Below are positions 14,452-21,051 of a stretch of 26,197 nt of DNA, piece by piece. Under the pieces are notes generated by a model. The model did no database searches. It was not told where the DNA came from and worked only from the letters and a program-made list of their open reading frames with translations. Source of the DNA: a virus; the IMG/VR virus record IMGVR_UViG_3300048091_000100, positions 1-26,197 of that record; one strand, 5' to 3'. A program made the position numbers and the translations under genes. Within the stretch, counting starts at the first letter, position 1. The number at the start of each line of letters is the position of its first letter.

Positions 14452-15836
14452 GCTGCTTCTCCCGTCAGCCATGCCGGTACGGTCATAGGAATTTGCGGAT
14501 TGTAGTCGGGTCGATCGCGAACCATGCCGCGCACTTCCTGGCTGGAAAGGTCTGCCATGTGCATGACCATCGCAGCGGCCATGCGTTCTGCGTCGGCTTC
14601 CTTGCGGCGGAGATTAGCTACGACGGCGCCCTCCATCTCGGATGCGATGAAATGGACGTTGACAGGCTTTGTCTGTCCAAAGCGCCAGAAGCGTCTAACG
14701 GACTGGAATACCTGCTCGAAGCTATCATTGAGCCCGACAAATCCGGTATCAGCGCAATGCTGCCAGTTCATACCGAACCCGGCGATAGATGGTTTTGTGA
14801 TGAGAACGCGGATGCGGCCTTCGGAGAAGTCCACCATCTTCCGTTCCTTGATGTCGTCAGCGTCGGAGCCGGTAAGGTTGACGGCGCCAGGAATGGCCTT
14901 TGCCAAACCCTCCGCCTCGCCGTTCATATTGCACCACCAGACGAAATGCCGGTCGGATGGGGTGATGGAAGCCGCAAGTGCAACTCGCTCGCCCACGCTA
15001 TCTCTGCGGGCTGCGATACGCTCCTGCATCGTGCGGGCTTCCATTGGGAACAGGAGGCCGGTCTCCATGCTCGGAGCGTAATCAACCTGAACCTGGTGGG
15101 AAGCATATCGGAGCGGCGGGAGATCGTAGCCAGTATTGTCGTAACCGAGATCAGACGGCATCCTGAGCATGACAGCCCATGAGGCCATCCATTTCCAGAA
15201 CTCTGCTTCGGCGTGGCCCTTCAGTCGCCATTTCTGCGTATCGCCACCGTCGTGGGTGAAAAACGTAGCCAGCATGTCGGTATAGGACATGATGCCCAGG
15301 AACTCAGCGTGGTTGCCTAGCTCCATGAAATCGTTCGGCGCCGGGGTTGCGGTAGCAGCGAGGCGAAACGGAACCTTTGCGCAATCCTGGATTAGCTTCG
15401 TCCGGTACTTGCCGTCTGTGCTCTTGAGGATCGAGCTCTCATCAAGAGCCACCCCTCCGAAACCTTCAAGGTCAAAATGCTCGATCTTCTGGTAATTTGT
15501 GATGTCGATCGCATCGCCAGACTGGTGTGTCACGACGGACGCTGACATGCCGAATTTCGACGCTTCGCGGCTGTGCTGCATACTGACAGCCAGGGGCGCA
15601 AGGACGAGTACGGGCCGACGCGTTTCTCTCGCAACCTCTTTCGCCCAAACGAGCTCCATAAGCGTCTTGCCGAGCCCTGTACCAGCGAATATTGCAGCGC
15701 GCCCGCGGCGCAAGGCCCATTGGGTTATGTCGCGCTGGTGAGGTTTGAAGAAATCGGGAAGTTCGATCGTACCATTAACGCCGGTCGGCGGGTCGATCAG
15801 ACGTTTCCTGGCGAGGAAGTCGGAATAATCGTTCAC
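14448..15836 (-). CDS. SNF2-family (SF2) DNA helicase/translocase
   Basis: 462 residues, GTG start overlapping the upstream stop. It is a two-domain ATPase that tracks along dsDNA or remodels protein-DNA contacts. Motif Q/I: FKPHQRDITQWALRRG and GTGLGKT at 52-58; motif II is DESS at 132-135, a DEAH variant; motif III AATATPAP at 160-167; the C-terminal lobe carries VLITKPSIAGFGMNWQ and the arginine-finger motif VFQSVRRFWRFGQ. This set is typical of compact phage SNF2 proteins that travel with a methyltransferase. No nuclease domain is present. It probably acts in phage replication, recombination or in a modification step with the coupled methyltransferase. Confidence 0.85.
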   Translation of the reverse strand: MNDYSDFLARKRLIDPPTGVNGTIELPDFFKPHQRDITQWALRRGRAAIFAGTGLGKTLMELVWAKEVARETRRPVLVLAPLAVSMQHSREASKFGMSASVVTHQSGDAIDITNYQKIEHFDLEGFGGVALDESSILKSTDGKYRTKLIQDCAKVPFRLAATATPAPNDFMELGNHAEFLGIMSYTDMLATFFTHDGGDTQKWRLKGHAEAEFWKWMASWAVMLRMPSDLGYDNTGYDLPPLRYASHQVQVDYAPSMETGLLFPMEARTMQERIAARRDSVGERVALAASITPSDRHFVWWCNMNGEAEGLAKAIPGAVNLTGSDADDIKERKMVDFSEGRIRVLITKPSIAGFGMNWQHCADTGFVGLNDSFEQVFQSVRRFWRFGQTKPVNVHFIASEMEGAVVANLRRKEADAERMAAAMVMHMADLSSQEVRGMVRDRPDYNPQIPMTVPAWLTGEAA

Positions 15837-16471
15837 GCTGCACTCCCCTGGAAAAGATCGCCGGCCGGCACGCGCTCGTTGCGCTGCTGCAGCATGGCTT
15901 GAAAGGCTGGACGATAGCGACCTGCGTGGATATCAGCGCCACGCCAACAGACAGCGATGGCCGCGGCTTCGCCGGCGTTGTGAGCGACGGTCTTCCGGCT
16001 CGGAAGAATGATGCCCTCGCGCTCGCATTTGGTGACGATCGCCTCTTTCCAGAGGTTTTCGACCTTCTCCCACCGGCCCTTCTTGTCCGGCTTCGAAAGC
16101 TTCGTGATCTTCTGCGGCGGCTTAAAACCCTTGCCGTAGAACATCAGGCGCCACGTTTGAGAGGAGATAGTGCCCCAAGGAATCCCGAAGTTCGCCACCG
16201 TTGACAGAACAGCGCCGTGAAGCATGCACGAGACCACAGTGGCCATCGTGCCGCCTGGGCTCATCTTCAGGGCGGTTTCCATGATGACAAAATCGGGACG
16301 GTATTCCTTGATCAGGCCGGTGACCTTCAGCCCCATCTGATCGGCGCAATATTCGATCGATGCTTTTGCGGGGAATTCGAGCACATCACACTTGATCGAG
16401 GAGACGTGCTTCTCGGTCTGGAAGAAGGCCCAGCCAGCCGTTTTGGACGTGTCGAAGGACAGAACCTTCAT
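15833..16471 (-). CDS. RuvC-like resolvase/nuclease
   Basis: 212 residues from ATG 16471, which overlaps the GcrA-like gene stop by one base (TGATG); the longer upstream frame is out of line with that coupling. Predicted RNase H-fold nuclease acting on branched DNA, useful for clearing junctions before packaging. Catalytic candidates: D7 in LSFDTS, E65 in FVIMETAL, and the terminal motif HNAGEAAAIA at 164-173, where E168 replaces the usual Asp of HNxADA in RuvC-like proteins. The position between helicase and regulator genes suits a recombination/replication role. The exact specificity is not known. Confidence 0.72.
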   Translation of the reverse strand: MKVLSFDTSKTAGWAFFQTEKHVSSIKCDVLEFPAKASIEYCADQMGLKVTGLIKEYRPDFVIMETALKMSPGGTMATVVSCMLHGAVLSTVANFGIPWGTISSQTWRLMFYGKGFKPPQKITKLSKPDKKGRWEKVENLWKEAIVTKCEREGIILPSRKTVAHNAGEAAAIAVCWRGADIHAGRYRPAFQAMLQQRNERVPAGDLFQGSAA

Positions 16472-16950
16472 CACCAAGCCCTCCCGACGGAGGTAGCCTT
16501 GCGCTCGCTCTCGGTGCCGCGTCCGCGCGCGATGGCTGCATGTTCGGCGCAATACGAACCGTGAAGCCGTCGTCCACCGCAGCAGAGCATGTGGGGACCG
16601 ATGTTGTCGTCGATTGGGAATTTGCAGTGATGCGCCTCCAGCAGGGCGAACTCGACCGGCACTACCACTTCCGGAACTTCGGGCTCCGGGGTGAAGATCA
16701 CCGGCTCGGCTTCGTCGCAGGCAACAGGACGGGGATAACGCGGCACGCTCTTCGGGGCTTTACCCGTCTGCCTTGATGGTTTCCCACGGCTACCGGCCAG
16801 CGCGATCTCCATCCGCGACGCTTTGCCGATGACCGAGTTCCGAGAGGTGCCGAGCTTGTAGCCGATCTCGTTTGCTGAGGCTCCCTCGGCAACCATCTGC
16901 CTGAGGATGGCGATGTTCTGATCTGTCCATGAGAAGGGAGTGCGTAGCAT
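16471..16950 (-). CDS. GcrA-like cell-cycle regulator
   Basis: 159 residues, ATG preceded by GAGGAGG. GcrA is an alphaproteobacterial sigma70 cofactor that binds promoters methylated at GANTC and activates cell-cycle genes. The N-terminal domain matches well: FSWTDQNIAILRQMVAEGAS at 6-25, NEIGYKLGTSRNSVIGKASR at 27-46. The middle is a Pro/Glu/Val-rich linker (70-105). The C-terminal GcrA-like sequence HCKFPID at 108-114, then CCGG at 123-126 and YCAEH at 133-137, resembles the Cys-rich sigma-binding end. All domains seem present. It is encoded next to a CtrA-like gene, so the phage may redirect host or its own promoters. Confidence 0.85.
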   Translation of the reverse strand: MLRTPFSWTDQNIAILRQMVAEGASANEIGYKLGTSRNSVIGKASRMEIALAGSRGKPSRQTGKAPKSVPRYPRPVACDEAEPVIFTPEPEVPEVVVPVEFALLEAHHCKFPIDDNIGPHMLCCGGRRLHGSYCAEHAAIARGRGTESERKATSVGRAW

Positions 16951-16960
16951 ATCGACCTCC

Positions 16961-17536
16961 TCAGACCAGCGACTGCAGGCGCTTGTAGTGGCGCTCTACG
17001 GCCATGAACGGCATCTTCATGATGGAGGCGCAGGCGGCAACCTTGTACTTACGACGGATCAGGTCGAGGAGCTGTTCGTCATGCTCCGGACGCCAGCGCT
17101 GCGCCGAGCCGGGTGTGCGAATGCGAATGCTCGCATCCTTGATCGCGTTGCCATCGGAGGCGTCCGCCATCACGATCTTGTAGCCTTTGCCCCAGATCGT
17201 CTCGACAACCAGACCGACATCGGCCAGCGCCGGCCGGATCTTGCAGATCATGACGTCGATGATCTTCATGTCGGGGCCTTCGCCATGCTCGTCGAGGAAG
17301 ACACTCGAGTAGATGTCGCCCTTCTCCGCCATGCGCGGGAAGCAGTCGATCAGGTACTTGGCCATGTTGAACTGCTGACGGCTGAGTTTCACCGTCTTGT
17401 CGCCGTTGGTGATCTGGCAACCGATGCTGTCGACCAGGATGTTGACGTCATCGACGAACTGCAGGCAGCACGGGCAAATGATGGAATTGCGTCTCGCCGG
17501 GGCGGCAATCTCTTGGTCAACTACATCCGCTTGCAT
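16961..17536 (-). CDS. CtrA-type winged-helix protein fused to a SANT/Myb-like helix domain
   Basis: 191 residues from ATG 17536 (AGAGG upstream); an upstream in-frame ATG starts before a likely terminator. The first 30 residues have a CPCC cluster (C21, C23, C24) without a receiver domain. Residues ~31-122 are an OmpR-type DNA-binding domain with the CtrA-typical run KIIDVMICKIRPALA at 91-105 and ETIWGKGYKI at 112-121. Residues ~147-190 (WRPEHDEQLLDLIRRKYKVA..) resemble a Myb/SANT helix domain. No phosphoacceptor Asp exists, so it would not answer to host CckA signalling. It may occupy CtrA boxes in host or phage DNA. The fusion order is unusual. Confidence 0.78.
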   Translation of the reverse strand: MQADVVDQEIAAPARRNSIICPCCLQFVDDVNILVDSIGCQITNGDKTVKLSRQQFNMAKYLIDCFPRMAEKGDIYSSVFLDEHGEGPDMKIIDVMICKIRPALADVGLVVETIWGKGYKIVMADASDGNAIKDASIRIRTPGSAQRWRPEHDEQLLDLIRRKYKVAACASIMKMPFMAVERHYKRLQSLV

Positions 17537-17553
17537 GATGGAACCTCTGGTGG

Positions 17554-17586
17554 GAGAGAGAAAGCCCGAGGCATTTGCGCCTCGGG
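17554..17586 (-). terminator. Terminator-like or attenuator hairpin
   Basis: On the leftward strand CCCGAGGC at 17586-17579 pairs with GCCTCGGG at 17572-17565 around a 6-base loop (perfect 8-bp stem), followed by CTTTCTCTC. The U-tract is broken, so termination may be partial. It lies about 50 bases after the stop of the GapR-like gene and before the CtrA-like gene, and may reduce transcription of the downstream replication genes until antitermination. Confidence 0.6.
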
Positions 17587-17636
17587 AGTTTGACGGCGGC
17601 GCTTGGGAGGAGGATGGCGGCCGTGCAGGGAACTTG

Positions 17637-18188
17637 TTACGCAGCGTCGGCGAAGGGATCGTCGCCGGTTGCCGGCGGTTCTTCATTGGTCGTGGCCTGC
17701 TTTGCGGCGTTGCGCTTTTCCATCGCCGACTGGAGGTTCTCGCGAGCGATGCGTTGTCCCTCGTCCCAACCGGAAAGCCAGGTCTTGTCCTCGGTGCTGC
17801 CGGCTTGGTATTTCTTCGACACCCGATCTAGGGCCGCGAGACCGGCTTCGACGCCGGCGGCGTAAATCATCTGCTCATTGGTCACGCGGTCGGCGAGGAG
17901 ATCACCCTTGCGATCGTCCTGGATGAGCCCGAGGCGGATCCGGTTCCGCTTCAGCATGTTGAAGTCGTCGACCTTCTTCTGCGGATTGTCGCTGGACATC
18001 ACGTCGATGAAGTCTTTCATCTCCGCCTTGGAGATGCCGTCGTTCTTGGCATCCTTATCGAGCTCCTTTTCGAGAGCCGACAGTTCGTCCCGCTGACGCT
18101 TCAGCGAGAGCCGTTTTTGAATGTGATGGCCCCACAGGGCTTGACGCTCCTCGTCGTTCAGTTGCGTGTTATGTCCTGCGGATGCCAT
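17637..18188 (-). CDS. GapR-like coiled coil with RMF/CrpP-like C-terminal region
   Basis: 183 residues from ATG 18188; an adjacent GTG one codon earlier is possible. The first ~90 residues are a charged coiled coil (SLKRQRDELSALEKELDKDA) followed by KNDGISKAEMKDFIDVM and IRLGLI, which resembles the order of GapR/DUF2312 proteins: coiled coil, AK..GF/DG, and a terminal LG.. motif. GapR is an AT-rich, overtwisted-DNA binding protein of Alphaproteobacteria. The later part, AAGVEAGLAALDR then a WLSGWDEGQ segment at 138-146, resembles ribosome modulation factor/CrpP proteins. Both assignments are by pattern only. The tail is acidic. If right, the protein would combine DNA and possibly ribosome or gyrase contacts. 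Confidence 0.5.
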   Translation of the reverse strand: MASAGHNTQLNDEERQALWGHHIQKRLSLKRQRDELSALEKELDKDAKNDGISKAEMKDFIDVMSSDNPQKKVDDFNMLKRNRIRLGLIQDDRKGDLLADRVTNEQMIYAAGVEAGLAALDRVSKKYQAGSTEDKTWLSGWDEGQRIARENLQSAMEKRNAAKQATTNEEPPATGDDPFADAA

Positions 18189-18191
18189 CAC

Positions 18192-18575
18192 TTACCGTCC
18201 TTTCGCTCGCCTGACTTTTTCAGCCAGAGCCTCAACTTCATCAGCCAAATTCTCAAAAGAAGCATTCTGTCCTCGTACTTCTTCGACTTCCCGCCGGAGG
18301 TCGCTAATCTGTTGCTCGCAGTAATCCAGGTATGCTCCGCGGATCGTAATGAAGGCGTCGATCGTGATGGTCTTTGCCCTGCCCGCACGCAGGTGCATGA
18401 TCTGCCAGAACGAGAGCCCATGCTTGCGGGCCAGCCTTCTGATCGCGTTCTCTACGTCCCCATTGCCCGCGGTTTCCCGCTCGACCATCCTCCTCACGTA
18501 CTCACTTGCAATTGCCGTACTCATGACTTTCGATCCCTGCTTTGATGCTTGTTCGTGAATGAAATTCTTTGACAT
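18192..18575 (-). CDS. Small helical protein with HTH-like and coiled-coil segments
   Basis: 127 residues with ATG 18575 (GGAG upstream), or 110 residues with the ATG at residue 18, which also has a reasonable GGGA site. The region AIRRLARKHGLSFWQIMHLR (about 44-63) looks like a helix-turn-helix, followed by KTITIDAFITI and a long coiled coil YLDYCEQQISDLRREVEEV. This layout suggests a dimeric DNA-binding protein of the early operon. It is one base class away from the GapR-like gene (TAA directly followed by its start). Family not recognised; no catalytic residues seen. Confidence 0.6.
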   Translation of the reverse strand: MSKNFIHEQASKQGSKVMSTAIASEYVRRMVERETAGNGDVENAIRRLARKHGLSFWQIMHLRAGRAKTITIDAFITIRGAYLDYCEQQISDLRREVEEVRGQNASFENLADEVEALAEKVRRAKGR

Positions 18576-18646
18576 CGTGAATGTGCTCCATGCCGCAATG
18601 AGTTAGCTTCTGAGTGTCGGAAGCGGCGGCTTGGAGGTACTGAGTT

Positions 18647-18883
18647 TCAGCCGTCCGCCCGACGGCTTAACTGAGGCACTGACTGCGAATGAACCCGAAC
18701 GCTAAGCTTGGAACCTGAATCGTCTGGGTGCTGAAAATGACTGAAAATGAGAGCCACTTCGGGGGCGCCCCCCTCTTCTTCCTTCCGGCTTGATCGAGAG
18801 GCCGAGACGAGCGCACCCATCACACAGGCCACAAAGCAGCCGGACACGATTGCGGAGAACAAGCCGGTGAGAAAAAGGGTCAT
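18647..18883 (-). CDS. Small membrane protein
   Basis: 78 residues, ATG preceded by GGAGAAG and overlapping the stop of a 34-residue gene. The first ~28 residues are hydrophobic (FLTGLFSAIVSGCFVACVMGALV) and form one membrane segment or an uncleaved signal. The rest is polar (SRSSRKEEEGGAPEVALIFS.., ending SRRADG). The Cys in SGC is a weak lipobox-like site (no Leu at -3). The tail holds a 6-bp hairpin at 18650-18666. It could be a holin-like or superinfection-related small membrane protein. The coding call rests on the ribosome site, coupling and hydrophobic helix. The gap 18576-18646 upstream holds only the ribosome site of the next gene. Confidence 0.55.
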   Translation of the reverse strand: MTLFLTGLFSAIVSGCFVACVMGALVSASRSSRKEEEGGAPEVALIFSHFQHPDDSGSKLSVRVHSQSVPQLSRRADG

Positions 18884-18984
18884 TGCGTCTTCTCCGGTCT
18901 CTGCACCATCGGTCGCGTGTCTGGCGTCCGATGCTCGATTGCGTTCTGTGCGAGGGCGTCTTCGCCGGTGGAGAGCTTCGTCAT
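18880..18984 (-). CDS. 34-residue early leader-type protein
   Basis: ATG at 18982-18984 overlaps the upstream stop (ATGA), and its own TGA overlaps the next ATG (ATGA), so it is coupled on both sides. The product (TKLSTGEDALAQNAIEHRTP and a polar, basic tail) has no membrane segment or recognised motif. It fits precisely between two genes, which supports that it is translated. Role unknown; it might serve only to couple the two genes. Confidence 0.5.
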   Translation of the reverse strand: MTKLSTGEDALAQNAIEHRTPDTRPMVQRPEKTQ

Positions 18985-19367
18985 GCGCCGCTCCCTACGT
19001 CGTCGAGGAATTGATGTTTGTGGACGATCAGCTCGGACGCCGACGGTTCAACGCTCGTAGCGTTCGCTTTTGGCCTCGGATTGATCGTCCCCAATGCCAC
19101 GCCGGCGTCCGATTTGGTAAAGGGATGCTCAGGTGTGACGAAGTTCTGCCAAGCGACAGGAACCTCGTTCGTGCCAAGCCCTGCCCATCGAGCGGGGCTG
19201 AATTTCGTTTTCTCAAGCCAGTAGGACTTGATGACCCGGCCGCACTTCGTTGCGAGCCATACCGGAGCTATGACCGTCTCGTCGAAGGGGCGCTCTTCGC
19301 CTTTCACGGTGCGGATGACTGTGACCTGCTTGCCGCGCGGGGCTTCATCGATGTTGTGGTTCCACAT
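18981..19367 (-). CDS. Hypothetical early phage protein
   Basis: 128 residues, ATG immediately after the stop of the previous gene. The N-terminal half begins MWNHNIDEAPRGKQVTVIRT and has W-rich segments (VWLATKCGRVIKSYWLEKTKF), similar to small phage proteins that start W...I..AP.G..V. The second half is polar with a terminal VHKHQFLDDV. I recognise the general pattern of early-region proteins of alphaproteobacterial phages but not a function. The downstream stop overlaps the 34-residue gene. Confidence 0.6.
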   Translation of the reverse strand: MWNHNIDEAPRGKQVTVIRTVKGEERPFDETVIAPVWLATKCGRVIKSYWLEKTKFSPARWAGLGTNEVPVAWQNFVTPEHPFTKSDAGVALGTINPRPKANATSVEPSASELIVHKHQFLDDVGSGA

Positions 19368-19676
19368 TTACGCGGCCTCCGCAGCGGCGATCGCACGCCT
19401 CATGACCTTCGTCATGGTCTTGTGTCCGCACTGGTCGTTGAACTGGAAAATGGAAAGACCGCCGCATGCCTTGCGCAGGATCATGATGGCGGCGCCGTAG
19501 TCGTCAGAGCTCGGTTGCAGGCGCTGGATCGCGCCGACCATGCAGAACCGGCAAGCCTTTTCATCCAGCGGCTTCACCTGGTTGCCTTGGCGATCGAACG
19601 CGATATCGCGCTGCGCCCACCGGTGCGGGACGTCGATGATCGCCAGAGCGTCTTTCAGGACGGCGGCGGCGCTCAT
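19368..19676 (-). CDS. DUF6197-like phage protein
   Basis: 102 residues, ATG overlapping the Cro-like gene stop by 4 bases. The protein shows W-A-Q-R-D-I-A-F-D then DEKACRFCMVGAIQRLQP, a later FNDQCGHKTMTKVM and an Ala-rich end. This order (Ala-x-x-Cys/x-G-A-I, helix, F-N-D) is typical of DUF6197, common in phages and prophages of Actinobacteria and Proteobacteria. Function unknown. Being the second gene of the early operon, it is expressed early after the switch. Length agrees with the family. Confidence 0.65.
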   Translation of the reverse strand: MSAAAVLKDALAIIDVPHRWAQRDIAFDRQGNQVKPLDEKACRFCMVGAIQRLQPSSDDYGAAIMILRKACGGLSIFQFNDQCGHKTMTKVMRRAIAAAEAA

Positions 19677-19870
19677 GCTGCGCTCTCTGTCAGGAAATCT
19701 TCCATCGTGACCTGGCCGCCTGTGGCCGCCTTGATCTTGGCGATGAGATCGATCTGCGGCGTACGTTCACGCCGGAGAATCCTCGTGATCGTGGACGGTG
19801 CCACGTCAATGCTGGCTGCGAAGGCAACCGGCTTGATGTCGTTTTCTTTGAGATATTGTTCCAGCTTCAT
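19673..19870 (-). CDS. Cro-like HTH regulator
   Basis: 65 residues from ATG 19870; an earlier in-frame ATG lies within the operator region and is rejected. The helix-turn-helix spans about residues 13-35 (KPVAFAASIDVAPSTITRIL) and the rest is a small dimer-type tail (QIDLIAKIKAATGGQVTMED). It is divergently arranged to the CI-like gene and its promoter overlaps three of four operators, the classic place of Cro. It would repress repressor synthesis and start the lytic early operon. A YdaS-type regulator is an alternative. There is no clear Shine-Dalgarno, only GGCAAATTACGCTGC upstream. Confidence 0.8.
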   Translation of the reverse strand: MKLEQYLKENDIKPVAFAASIDVAPSTITRILRRERTPQIDLIAKIKAATGGQVTMEDFLTESAA

Positions 19871-19880
19871 GCAGCGTAAT

Positions 19881-19950
19881 TTGCCACATGGCATATATTT
19901 GTCAACTGGCAATTTGCCAACTGGCGCTGGAAATATTTCCCACGTGGCAA
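19881..19950. promoter_or_regulatory. Four-site operator array between cro-like and repressor genes
   Basis: Four 14-base palindromes of the form TTGCCA-NN-TGGCAA: 19881-19894, 19899-19912, 19914-19927 and 19937-19950, each with at most three mismatches in the half sites. They cover the 91-base gap between the divergent cro-like and repressor genes. The same motif appears four times at 22107-22174. It is the likely binding site of the CI-like repressor and Cro-like protein. Confidence 0.85.
19892..19920 (-). promoter_or_regulatory. Leftward early promoter of the Cro operon
   Basis: On the leftward strand a -35 TTGGCA (19920-19915), a 17-base spacer and a -10 TATATG (19897-19892) are near consensus. 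Three operators overlap the -35, spacer and -10. Transcription would start about 10-15 bases before the Cro-like ATG. Direct read; strength not tested. Confidence 0.6.
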
Positions 19951-19961
19951 ATAGCTAGACC

Positions 19962-20666
19962 ATGGCAAACCGAATCCGCGAAATCCGCAAATCCAAGAAG
20001 CTAACGCTGGAGGAACTGGCCGACGTTTCCGGCATCTCCTTCACCCATTTGTCACGGATGGAGAGCGGGAAGCGCGGCCTAAGTCTGGAGAACGCTATCA
20101 GGGTGGCGAAGGCACTGGATGTCGACCCTTCAGAGGTCACGGACGAGTTCGACCATGAGCAGCTCACTGAAGCCAGCAATATGCCGATGTCCCAAAAAGG
20201 AACAGAAGGCCCTTCGCAAGACATCCCTGAAATTGACCTGATCGCTGGCCTCGGCGGCGGCGGTCTCGCTGCGTTGGAGGTCTCCAACCACAACGGTATC
20301 TCGTTTGCACGGGAGGCAGTCCGTGATCACTGGCGTTTGCCGGATTGGATGCTCGGCCGCATGGGCGTCCGTCCGCAGCACGTCGCTGCCTTCCCATCAC
20401 GAGGCGATTCCATGACGCCTACAATCGATGATGGGGATGTTATTTTCGTCGACACTCGGCACAGGGTTCCCTCGCCTCCTGGCATCTACGCACTTGCCGA
20501 CGAGTTTGGTGGGGTGGTTGTGAAACGCCTCGAGGTGACATCCAGGCCTGGCGATGAGATGATCAAGGTTCAGATCTCATCCGACAACCCGCGCCATACG
20601 ACGCGCGAGCTCAACCTCGATGAGATCCAGATCGTGGGCCGCTATATCGGCCGGTTCACGATCTGA
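19962..20666 (+). CDS. CI/LexA-type phage repressor with S24 peptidase domain
   Basis: 234 residues, ATG at 19962. It keeps the prophage silent by binding operators and can be inactivated by RecA-stimulated self-cleavage. The N-terminal HTH is at about residues 15-37 (TLEELADVSGISFTHLSRME). A linker holds a likely cleavage site, A95-G96 in LIAGLGGGG. The C-terminal S24 domain has the nucleophile S150 in GDSM and the general base K188 in VVVKRLE, 38 residues apart. All catalytic residues are present. A terminator follows directly. There is no clear Shine-Dalgarno, as is common for repressor maintenance transcripts. It very likely controls both operator arrays. Confidence 0.9.
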   Translation: MANRIREIRKSKKLTLEELADVSGISFTHLSRMESGKRGLSLENAIRVAKALDVDPSEVTDEFDHEQLTEASNMPMSQKGTEGPSQDIPEIDLIAGLGGGGLAALEVSNHNGISFAREAVRDHWRLPDWMLGRMGVRPQHVAAFPSRGDSMTPTIDDGDVIFVDTRHRVPSPPGIYALADEFGGVVVKRLEVTSRPGDEMIKVQISSDNPRHTTRELNLDEIQIVGRYIGRFTI

Positions 20667-20671
20667 TCGGA

Positions 20672-20695
20672 GGGCGGGGTCACCGCCCTTTCCTT
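20672..20695 (+). terminator. Terminator after repressor gene
   Basis: GGGCGG at 20672-20677 pairs with CCGCCC at 20683-20688 around a 5-base loop, followed by TTTCCTTCCTT. It lies 5 bases after the repressor stop and 5 bases before the stop of the converging S24-like gene. The U-tract is interrupted, and the opposite strand has an A-rich side, so it may also serve the converging transcript less well. Confidence 0.65.
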
Positions 20696-20700
20696 CCTTG

Positions 20701-21051
20701 TCAGGCGATAAATCGCCGCTCGTCCCGGATGCGGATGTCGGCGACGACAATGCCGACAACAACATCATTGAACTTCTCTCGGTGCATGTGGTGAGACCGG
20801 TAGACCTGGTTCTCGCGGGAGAGAAGCAGGTCTCCATCTAGGCCGAGTATGTTGGTAACCCGGAACAACTCTATACCTAGCCCAGCATCGACGAGGTAAA
20901 CGCCCTCCCCTTCGTACGAGGTTACCGGCGCGGTGAGCACATAGTCGCGCCCGCCGCGAAGTGTTGGTTCCATGGTGTCTCCGAACACTGGGTGAACTCG
21001 AAACCGGTCGGACAGCGCAGTGACCGACGTCGACCTTCCATCCGCATTCAT
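20701..21051 (-). CDS. Stand-alone S24-like domain protein with replaced catalytic residues
   Basis: 116 residues, ATG preceded by CGGAGGG. The fold resembles the C-terminal domain of LexA/CI repressors: FGDTMEPTLRGGRDYVLT at residues 23-40, GEGVYLVDAGLGIELFRVTN at 48-67. The position of the Ser nucleophile is T26 (GDTM instead of GDSM) and that of the Lys base is R64; the spacing of 38 equals S150-K188 in the repressor. There is no HTH. Self-cleavage is therefore unlikely. It could pair with the repressor's oligomerisation surface as an antirepressor or stabiliser. It converges on the repressor gene, suggesting coordinated control. Confidence 0.75.
   Translation of the reverse strand: MNADGRSTSVTALSDRFRVHPVFGDTMEPTLRGGRDYVLTAPVTSYEGEGVYLVDAGLGIELFRVTNILGLDGDLLLSRENQVYRSHHMHREKFNDVVVGIVVADIRIRDERRFIA

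Noticed and set aside
14493-15182. A 229-codon rightward frame opposite the SNF2 helicase
   Set aside because: It is a shadow of the helicase gene; no ribosome site and no recognisable domain.
18650-18666. Terminator at the end of the small membrane protein gene
   Set aside because: A 6-bp hairpin is present, but it lies inside the coding end and is followed by TGAAACTCAG rather than a T-tract.
18731-18750. Tandem 10-base repeat CTGAAAATGA
   Set aside because: Only two copies within a coding region; most simply a chance short duplication.
18747-19958. A 403-codon rightward open frame opposite the small early genes
   Set aside because: It is antisense to five coupled, well-started leftward genes and the operator array; the translation is Arg/Ala/Val-rich with no motif, as expected of a high-GC shadow frame.
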